NCBI RefSeq assembly: GCF_016808335.1
Contig: NC_053139.1
Location: 17,688,782 to 17,752,781 of the forward strand
Length of the DNA: 64,000 nt
Origin: Panicum virgatum
Taxonomy: Eukaryota; Streptophyta; Magnoliopsida; Poales; Poaceae
Reading direction: 5' to 3'
Shown here one piece after another: positions 56,829-64,000 of this stretch (its first letter is position 1; every line of letters begins with the position of its first letter). Both the position numbers and the translations under genes were made by a program. A model generated the notes under the pieces. The model saw only the letters and a list, made by a program, of their open reading frames with translations. It was not told the DNA's origin and searched no databases.

Positions 56829-56884
<56 letters not shown>

Positions 56885-57172
56885 CTGTCATGCTACAAAA
56901 GTTTAAAGATAGGCACCTGCCATAATATGGTTCTAAATATATTTTTTTCTGGTCAAGTTTGTCACGTATACATGTTATTGTCACGAACATGTTTTTTTTC
57001 CGAAGAAACAGCACACCTCACATTTGCTTTTGTTCACGTTATGATACAAATATGGGATCTCATCAACTAATTCCTATGGCCGGAACCTCATGTGGAAAAA
57101 AACAGAAATCTAAGATCTTAACTAATCTGCATGCAAGTTAGTTCTAATTCTCTATTTTCTGATTAAAATATA
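56638..57172. other. AT-rich spacer with microsatellite
   Basis: No gene seen apart from the AT repeat annotated separately. Apparent frames across it are artefacts of the repeat. Confidence 0.4.
56831..56880. repeat. (AT)n microsatellite
   Basis: An uninterrupted AT dinucleotide repeat of 25 units. Frames through it translate to Tyr-Ile repeats and are not genes. Likely polymorphic in length. Confidence 0.97.
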
Positions 57173-57431
57173 CTCCCTCCATACCCAAAAAACCTGAGGT
57201 TTAGGACAGCGACACGGTCCCCAAAACACAACTTTGACTTCTTATTCCTCTAAAAATATTTATCAAAAAGTGATATATGTATACTTTCATAAAAGTATTT
57301 TTCAAGACAAATCTATTCATATAATTTTTACATTTTCAAACTCAACAACTTGAGAGTTATTCATGATTTATATTCTCAAGGTTTGACTCAAACCTTATCC
57401 TAAACGTCAGGTTTTCTGAGTATGGAGAGAG
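57173..57431. mobile_element. Stowaway-type MITE
   Basis: CTCCCTCCATACCCAAAAAA at the left and its near complement TTTTCTGAGTATGGAGAGAG at the right, flanked by TA on both sides. The CTCCCTCC end and TA duplication are typical of Tc1/mariner-derived Stowaway elements. 259 bp. Confidence 0.85.
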
Positions 57432-57470
57432 TATAAAATAAATATTAAAGCTAATACCACCTAAGAGGTA

Positions 57471-57717
57471 CTACCTCCGTCCCAAAATATAACATTTTTT
57501 TGACTTTTCAAAGTCAAACTTTTTATCTTTGACCGTAGATGGTAAAAAAGATATAAAGATTGACAACATAAAAGTGATATTAGTCTATTCGTAATGAAAC
57601 CAACTATCGTAAAATGTAATATTTTCTATTTAAAATTAATTATTTTTTGAGATATTATTGGTCAAAGATGAAAATGTTTGACTTTGAAAAAGTTGTTACA
57701 TTTTAAGACGAAGGTAG
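57471..57717. mobile_element. Stowaway-type MITE
   Basis: CTACCTCCGTCCCAAAATAT at the left and ATTTTAAGACGAAGGTAG at the right, TA on both sides. It has internal facing TTTTTGACTTT / GACTTTGAAAAA arms. A different subfamily from the element at 57173, only 40 bp away. Confidence 0.8.
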
Positions 57718-57859
57718 TAATATTTTATTAGATCAATGGTCCACAGTCACTTCGGTGTACCGTAGCAACTCTTGCTTTGAATAGTCAGGAGGACAGATTT
57801 TTAGCTTACGAAACAGTGTAGAATGGGCATATTTAGGTGCAGTAGTAGCAACGTATTTA

Positions 57860-58195
57860 GGCCCGTGTTCAGTTCCAAAAACCAAAATTCCAAATTTTTT
57901 TTTCGGCACTCGCATGGAGACTTAAATCTAGACGAAATAAAAAACGCATTGCGACTGCTGTCTGTAAATGGCGAGACGAATCTAATGAACCTAACTAGGC
58001 TGTAATCAGACGCTAAATTGCTACAGTGATGCTACAGTAAACAACCTCTAATGACGGATTAATTATGCTCGTTAGATTCGTCTCGCGATTTACAGACGAG
58101 TTCTGTAATTATTTTTGTGATTAGTCTATGTTTAGTACTTCAAATGTAGAACGATGTCTTTTCAAAAATTTTACACTGCGCAACCAAACGGGGCC
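57860..58195. mobile_element. Tourist-like MITE
   Basis: GGCCCGTGTTCAGTTCC at the left and CAACCAAACGGGGCC at the right. Left flank TTA, right flank TAG (one change). Facing GCGAGACGAATCTAATGA / TCGTTAGATTCGTCTCGC arms flank a TGCTACAGTGATGCTACAG core. 336 bp. Confidence 0.75.
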
Positions 58196-59090
58196 TAGAT
58201 AGTGACAAATTAGGCTTGCTCTGCTAGGAATTTATTGCACATCAGCACATGTCCAACTTTCAGAGTTGCAACGCGGAGCCGTGTACCACGCTGCACTTGT
58301 GTTGTCTTATCACCTAAAATTATTGGGTCGTGCACAGTGAAAGGATCCTCGCCCAAAATTTACCCTTCTCCAACAGTGAAGGGAAATCAGGAGAATGCAA
58401 ATTCTCTCCCCACCCGGTCGATGCCCGCAGCCTCCTCGGGCCCTACATCGCCGCGCCCGGGTGTCACGCGCGCTCCCTGCTACTCGCCGTGCCAGCTGCT
58501 CCACGCCGCAGGGAAGGCGTTGCAGAGCCGCCATGCCCCGCCGCGAACCTGGCTCGCCGCGGGCAGGCCTCCTCCGGCGACTGAGCTCGCCAGCCCCATC
58601 TCCGAGCAGCAGCATGCGGAGATCCAATGCGGCGGTGTGCGGCGGTGTGGGCGCGACACGGATCTAGGGTTGCGAGGCGTAGCCCCCCCCTCTATGCTGG
58701 TTGGGAGCAGTCGCGCGGCCGCCGAGTTGCCGGATCTGGTTGTCCCCTTTCCTCGTGGTGGTGGGCCCCGCGTTGCAGGGACGACCCAAAGAGACCAAGG
58801 CACGACACATTTTTGCGTTCCGCGTTGCCTCCGACGCAAAATAGGTGCTGTGTTTTCCTACTCTGTGGGAGGCTATTTTTTCATCGTGCGTCACCCATTT
58901 TGGGTATGGGTCTTCCTATGACTATTCTATTGGAGACAGTCACCCATTTTGGGTATGGCCTATTCTGTTGGAGACAGTCTAACTGCGGCTGGCACTTTGG
59001 ATGAGAGTGATCTGTCACAGTATAAGACTACAGGCACGTGAGGCTTCTAGACAAAGAATATTTGTCCTTCGAGACTCCGATTTACTCCTT
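58196..59090. other. GC-rich stretch resembling the 47001-48170 element
   Basis: From about 58310 to 58990. CTTCTCCAACAGTGAAGGG near 58365 and GTTGGAGACAGTC near 58966, with TGCGT-x-CCGACGCAAAA near 58812-58845, echo the ends of the element at 47001. Frames up to 228 codons overlap on both strands; none is recognisable. A CACCCATTTTGGGTATGG word is repeated (58891 and 58940). It is probably another captured-sequence element whose ends I cannot fix. Confidence 0.4.
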
Positions 59091-59094
59091 ATAA

Positions 59095-59355
59095 GGGCAA
59101 CCACAATGTGCTCCAAAACCAGTCCATAAGGATTAAAATATTCCATTCAACCTATCTCAACCATTGTAAAGATGGTCCATATAGTAGTCTATAGCTAAAG
59201 GCACTTCATAAGCTTATGTGCTGCCCATAGAAAATAAAATCTCAATTTATGTCACTCCCACCTCGATCATCTTTCTCTCCCTCTCTCTCTCCTTGTTTCT
59301 CTTTCACATTGTCACCCCACTACTACTTTTATAATGAACATTGTGGGCTATGCAA
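59095..59355. mobile_element. Possible MITE
   Basis: Starts GGGCAACCACAATGTGCTCC and near the right end has GAACATTGTGGGCTATGC, a partial inverted match. Non-coding, with a CT-rich interior at 59275-59310. Boundaries are uncertain. Confidence 0.3.
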
Positions 59356-59773
59356 TAGCTATAGTCTACTGTGAATGGAGTCCACCACTAAGGACTACTT
59401 GGTACATATACATTGGTATGCCATAATATCGGACAAAAGTAGTCCGTAAGCAATACATTATTTGTGTACGTGTTGAATCGAGATACAATAATGACTCTTC
59501 GATATTTATTTATGTACCTATTGGAAGTATGAAAATGGCCCTGCTGGAACCAACGATCATAGCATCGCATCCTGCGATGGACAAAACTTTCCCTTCTCAT
59601 TGGCTAATTTATACATGTTAGAAGTAAAGTTGTGGAGACAATGTAATAGTGAAATTGGCAAATTTTCTCATTGATCTCAAGGTTCTCTTATATAGGGAGA
59701 TTACATCAGTTTCTCATGCAACAATAACTTTGATTCATAGTCTAGCAATTTATATCATTAACCATGGCTGTTA

Positions 59774-59823
59774 CATGGTTTTTCAATCCATCCTTTACCA
59801 TGGTTTTTCAATCCATCCTTTAC
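59774..59823. repeat. 25-bp tandem duplication
   Basis: Two exact copies of a unit starting CATGGTTTTTCAATCCATCC, followed by further CCATGG words. Non-coding. Confidence 0.9.
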
Positions 59824-59939
59824 CATGGTTGTTACCATGGTCTTGAATCCATGGTGGCTGCATTTTATGAAATAAAATGAATATGTTTTGTAACAGGAGG
59901 GACTGGTTGAGAGCACGCTGGAGAGATTTCAAGCGCGGC

Positions 59940-60097
59940 TAGGGGTGGTAATGTGCTATGACTCTAGTGGTCTCTTCATAGCCTAATAAGGTCCTTAAAT
60001 ATTTTAGTTCAAAATTATATAAGATTAGAGCCTGGCTCTTTTATGGTCCGGTCCTTAAATTTTCTAATTCAAAATTTTGGGACCTTTGCTACCTCTA
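59940..60097. mobile_element. hAT-type MITE
   Basis: TIRs TAGGGGTGGTAATG / TAGAGGTAGCAAAG and an exact 8-bp duplication AGCGCGGC (59932-59939 and 60098-60105). The interior has two ATAGCC/GGTCCTTAAAT units. 158 bp, non-coding. Confidence 0.8.
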
Positions 60098-60303
60098 AGC
60101 GCGGCTGCCCAGCGCTGCTCCTTTTATTTCCACAAATAGTCGGGGTCCGCGACTTCAAAAATTTTGTGGGAAAACACTGCATTTGAACCCCCTAGTTTGA
60201 ATTTAAAAATCAACACAAAGGGAAGAACAAAATAAACCATAGAGTACTGAATGGGAGGGCCTGTGCTGTACTGTAGTTGTACTCGGTCCATGCAGTCAAA
60301 TTA

Positions 60304-60520
60304 GGGCCTTATTTAGATACCTAAATTTTTAGGTGTAAAGTATTGTAATATTTTTGTTTGTATTTGGTAATTATTATCCCGTCATAGTTTAATTAGGTTT
60401 AAAAGATTCGTCTCGCAAATTATAGACAAACTGTATAATTAGTTATTTTATTTAGCTATATTTAATATTTCATGTTGAAACATTGATATGATGAGAAATC
60501 TTCTGAAGTTTTGAAATTTC
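60304..60520. mobile_element. Truncated Tourist-like MITE
   Basis: Starts GGGCCTTATTTAGATACC after TTA (60301-60303) and carries the AAAAGATTCGTCTCGCAAAT block, but lacks the matching right terminal repeat. The right boundary is approximate. Confidence 0.5.
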
Positions 60521-60745
60521 GAAGGCGTGTAACGGATCCGGACAGGGAATAGTAAAAAATCTACTAGCAAACGAGAACGAGCCTGCTGCCTGCAAAAAGT
60601 TCTGACGATGCCCGGCCAAATTCATCCCGGCACGACACGAGCCTGCAACTCGTTGCCTACCAGAGCTGCTGCCTCGGTTCAGCTGCCCTGCCTGCTGCTT
60701 GTCCAGTGCACTTGGGCACCGTCAGGGAAGGCGTAACTGGACAAT

Positions 60746-61126
60746 GCCCGTGTTTGGATAGCCATGTTTAAGTTCCCACTCGTAAACGCAAAAAAACCAT
60801 AAATGTATTAAAGTGAAAATGAATCTTGCTAATTTGAAGTACTAAATGAAGTCTATTTACAAAATTTTTTGTATGGTTGGGCTGTAAATCGCGAGACGAA
60901 TCTAATGAGCCTACTTAATCTATGATTTTGCAACAGTAATGCTACAGTAACCATCCGCTAATTATTGATTAATCATGGATTAATAAGCATCATTAGATTC
61001 GTCTTGCAATTTACAACACATCTGTGCAAAAAGTTTTGTAAATAGACTTTATTTAATACTTCAAATTGAGAAGATTCTTTCGCAAAAAAATTTTGTGTTT
61101 ACACCTCCCCTAAACTAAACAAGGCC
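60746..61126. mobile_element. Tourist-like MITE
   Basis: GCCCGTGTTTGGATAGCC at the left, CTAAACTAAACAAGGC at the right. The interior has the facing TCGCGAGACGAATCTAATGA / TCATTAGATTCGTCTTGC arms around TGCTACAGTAA. 381 bp. Confidence 0.65.
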
Positions 61127-61163
61127 TAAAGTAAATTTTTCGTGCACATTTTTCGAGAAGAGA

Positions 61164-61452
61164 ATCTCGCATGTATGGAGTACTAAATGAAGTCTATTTG
61201 CAAAAACTTTTCAGGGATGAGAGTAACTTTTTGAGACGAATCTAATGACGGTAATTAATTGATGATTTGCTATAGTGATGCTACAATAATCATTCTCTAA
61301 TCACGCGGTCAAAGGCCTCATTAGAACTCCTGTAGCATCACTGTAGCAAATCATCGATTAATTACCGTCATTAGATTCCTCGTGAAAAGTTATATCTATT
61401 TTTAAAAAAGTTTTACAAATAGACTTTATTTAGTGCTTTATGTATGTGAGAT
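61164..61452. mobile_element. Foldback element upstream of the kinase gene
   Basis: A long inverted repeat. The outer arms include ATCTCGCATGTATGGAGTAC and its imperfect complement before 61452. The inner arms include ATCTAATGACGGTAATTAAT (near 61240) and ATTAATTACCGTCATTAGAT (near 61357), exact complements over 20 bp. It is a diverged relative of the neighbouring Tourist-like MITEs with almost no loop, so its transcript would fold into a hairpin. Confidence 0.75.
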
Positions 61453-61629
61453 TTTTTTTTTCTGGCAAGCCTGCGCACTAGATTTGTTGCGGAACCGACC
61501 ATTGTGCGGTATCCCTGAAGGATTCCACAGCAGTTTGAGAGAGAGAGGGAGAGAGAGGTGAGAGCGAAAGCTGTGGCCTTTCCGAACTTGGCACGTTGCC
61601 TTTTCCTTTTTACTTTTCCTTTCCAAATA

Positions 61630-62759
61630 GCAGCCCCCCTCCTCGTGTTCAACGCTGACTCGATCTATCCGCCCGCGCCGGTGTCGCCGGACTCCGCTCC
61701 TCTGGTTGAATGCTTCGATCCATTCAGGTGAGATTTCTTCTCCAGGCTAGTTCTTTCACTAGGATTCGCCGCCCATTTGACCATTTCATTCATTTTTCAT
61801 TCCCCTCTATGCTGTTCTTACAATGCGATTTCGCCGCCCAGCAGATCTGCGTCGCCTGGACTGGGCGGGTTCGTGCCTCTCCCCCTTCCTTCGGTCCTTC
61901 CCTCCCTCCTCCGTACGATACGAGCTGCAAAGATTTTCGCGCTCCAGCATTTCGCAGAAAGAGGAAAGGGCGCCATCCGCTTTCGGGGCGTCCTTTAATT
62001 TTTCTCGCTTTCGTTCCTCGCCCTTTCCGCCAACAAAAGCTCGCCTCTTGATGTGACCGAAGCCATCAGTACAATAGCACCCCTTGCCGCGCCAAAGGGG
62101 CGCGCCATTGATGTGCAGAGCTCTCTGCTTACGTGTTTCACCGGCGGCAATGCGCCCGCAGGAAACTAAGCAGAGGGCCTAATTCTGGTGTGGGTGATGG
62201 CGGATGGGAGCCACCGTGCTCCCCTTTCAGAGCAAAAGATGGCGCCTTTGACAGGACAAGCCATCTTTGCTGATCCCAAGCGCTTTGTTTATTCGCAGTG
62301 TGGGTGAGTGCTGGATCTGTAGGGATGTATGATTGCGGTTAGTGGGAGGTTGGGCAGGCTCGGCGGTTTATTAAGGCCATAGGAGTCAGACATCAACCGA
62401 CTTTTTCAGTATGGGGGGATGAACTCTGCAAGTGTGGGTGTACAGTGTGCATCAGGTTGTGAGAGCTGAGAAGTCTCGCCGTGTTGGAGGGTGGACGGGC
62501 TGGAGGATATTTCTTGATTTCGTTTTGGGTATTAGGTTTGTGTTTTCTTTTTTTTGCTCATGGACTTTATTAATTTCTGTTCTTTGTATGTCAAGACTTA
62601 TTGAATCTTTGTTCTTCCGTGCAGGTTTTTCTGAATCGAAGGCTGCAGTTCAATTATCCAGGCCAGTGCCAAGCTTGAATCTCTTATTGAACTGTGCTTG
62701 TAGAAGATCTTTTGTACTCTGCACACTGATTCAGCATATAATTTGGTCTGTGAGATACA
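61630..62759 (+). other. 5' UTR of the kinase gene with one intron
   Basis: A first non-coding exon ends CATTCAG at 61727 before GTGAGATTTC, a canonical donor. The acceptor CTTCCGTGCAG ends at 62624, and the second UTR segment runs to the ATG at 62760. Leader introns are common in plant AGC kinase genes. The transcription start is not fixed. A GA-rich tract (about 61533-61560) lies upstream. Several small open frames inside the intron region are not considered genes. Confidence 0.55.
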
Positions 62760-63658
62760 ATGGCTACAGAGGCATTGCCTCAGGCACTCCCAGCAGTCCC
62801 TGACATTCAAACTCTGAAGCTGCATTCTCAGATTGGTTCCTCTTTGGAGGGTGCTAGGCTGAATAAACCCAGTGCATCGGTGCCAAGAAAGCTGCCTGAA
62901 CTAGATAACTTGAGCAAATCAAGTTCTAAAGTGGAGTCCAAGGAGCAAAAACCAAACCACCTGCCAAATGAGTCAGTTGATCATACTACTTCAAACAAGA
63001 TTTCTGCAGAGCTCATCCAAGATAAAATGGTTTCAGTGTGCCCTGTGGATGAAGAGAAGAAAATTGTGGAGCATGATAATACAAGCAGAAGCTTGAAATC
63101 ATCTTCAATATTGGATAAAGAGTGTAGTCTAACAAAGGCAAATGAAAGTGGCAGGCTGATCAAAAGATCTGAGACAGGAGAAAGAGGAATCAGTAGCAGA
63201 TACAGGCCAAGCAATAGCAGTGATATCAGTGATGAGAGCTCGTGTAGCAGCATCAGTAGCATCACCAAGCCTCATAAGGCAAATGATTCACGCTGGGAGG
63301 CAATTCAGATGATCAGGACCAGAGATGGGATCCTTGGGTTGAGCCATTTTAAGCTGTTGAAGAAGCTAGGCTGTGGTGACATTGGCAGTGTGTATCTTTC
63401 AGAATTAAGTGGAACAAAGAGCTATTTTGCAATGAAGGTCATGGACAAGGCATCGCTTGCAAGTCGTAAAAAGTTACTTCGATCCCAGACTGAGAAGGAC
63501 ATCTTGCAGTGCCTGGACCACCCCTTTCTTCCTACATTGTATACCCACTTTGAGACTGATAAGTTTACATGTCTGGTTATGGAGTTTTGCCCTGGAGGAG
63601 ACATGCATACCCTTCGGCAAAAGCAGCGTGGCAAGTATTTTCCAGAACAAGCTGTCAA
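62760..63658 (+). CDS. AGCVIII-type Ser/Thr protein kinase, first coding exon (3' end outside window)
   Basis: The start ACAATGGC is in good plant context. Residues 1-190 are a low-complexity Ser/Lys-rich N-terminal extension ([15 protein letters not shown]), typical of the D6PK/KIPK/PVPK-like group. The kinase domain begins near [17 protein letters not shown] (Gly loop 203-210), with the VAIK lysine at K226 (FAMKVMDK), the helix-C glutamate at E245 ([20 protein letters not shown]) and the hinge [14 protein letters not shown] near 272-285. [11 protein letters not shown] is the diagnostic AGCVIII loop. The exon ends in FPEQAVK, splitting a codon at GTCAA, with donor GTATGT at 63659. Catalytic HRD-equivalent, DFD and activation-loop parts lie beyond the window. 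Relatives phosphorylate PIN auxin carriers, but substrates cannot be inferred here. Confidence 0.9.
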
Positions 63659-64000
63659 GTATGTATCATTTATTATGTTTTAACCCCATGCAAATGATAA
63701 ATAGGTGGCATAGAGGAGACATTATGGCTTATTTTGAGTAATTTGTGGTGGAATATGGTCTGTTTGTTATCCATTGGGCTGCATAATCTTGTGAAGTCAG
63801 CTAATAAGAAATAGATATGCAAAGTTAAAATGCATGAATATGAATTGATATAATTAATTAATTTACTGCAGCTTGCATCCATATACCTTCGTAAAGGCAC
63901 CAAGCAGCATAGAACAAATCCAATATATTATACTTCTTGAATTTGTCTATTTTGCAACTTATTTATTTATGCTATGTGTAATGCTTGCTCTTGCTGCACT
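63659..64000 (+). other. Intron of the kinase gene, running off the window
   Basis: Starts GTATGT and is AT-rich. A frame reading on to 63683 uses intron bases and should be ignored. No acceptor followed by the expected FYxAEVLLALEYLH-type continuation is seen before the window ends. Confidence 0.75.

Noticed and set aside
56820..57070. Small protein genes across the AT repeat
   Set aside because: Translations are Tyr-Ile repeats from the (AT)25 microsatellite.
63659..63683. Kinase reading frame end at 63683
   Set aside because: These codons are the beginning of an intron (GTATGT donor); the kinase domain is incomplete at this point.
1..64000. tRNA, rRNA or CRISPR arrays
   Set aside because: No cloverleaf-like sequence, rRNA-like sequence or regularly spaced direct repeats were noticed, and CRISPR is not expected in a plant nuclear genome.

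Overview
This window is nuclear DNA from a grass (Poaceae; probably Panicoideae, which is inference). The evidence is the dense Tourist-like, Stowaway and hAT MITEs, a large Ty3/gypsy element carrying an intron-containing antisense gene, a grass-type Helitron tail, and long intergenic stretches of nested retrotransposons. I recognise two intact host genes of one family, one broken family member, and the 5' part of a protein kinase gene, all on the + strand.

The core is a tandem array of three genes for multi-pass membrane proteins made only of repeated PGG domains, with no ankyrin repeats. Copy 1 (4723-8535, 1270 aa) and copy 3 (51104-54226, 1040 aa) are open. Each has five PGG units arranged A1-B1, a long hydrophilic linker, then A2-B2-A3. 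Each unit is predicted to have about four membrane helices, so about 20 per protein. Copy 2 (30759-45729) is the same gene cut by a solo LTR (itself holding another solo LTR), a 2-bp frameshift, a hAT element and a copia retrotransposon. All insertions except the frameshift can be delimited by target-site duplications.

Region 1-4.7 kb holds MITEs and a possible PPR-gene scrap. Region 8.5-30.7 kb is dominated by a 17.5-kb Ty3/gypsy element (11275-28792, TSD TTTGT). It has decayed gag-protease-RT, a deleted integrase core, and a five-exon antisense gene, and it contains a gypsy-type solo LTR that in turn contains a copia LTR. The whole seems to sit in an older Helitron whose 3' tail is at 28899-28928. 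Region 45.7-51 kb holds Mutator-like elements (9-bp TSDs), one with captured GC-rich sequence, and a second GC-rich element with TTA TSD. Region 54.2-61.5 kb is MITE-rich. Region 61.6-64 kb starts an AGC kinase gene of the plant AGCVIII type: a 5' UTR exon, a UTR intron and the first coding exon, with the rest beyond the window.

The most unusual structures are: the ankyrin-free five-unit PGG proteins with an internal A-B duplication; a set of eight short hairpins inside the copia element, all with CCAACG in the loop while the stems differ; and the fact that all ten premature stops I checked in the gypsy element (both coding strands) are TAG, mostly where CAG is expected. None of the functional ideas is proven by sequence alone.
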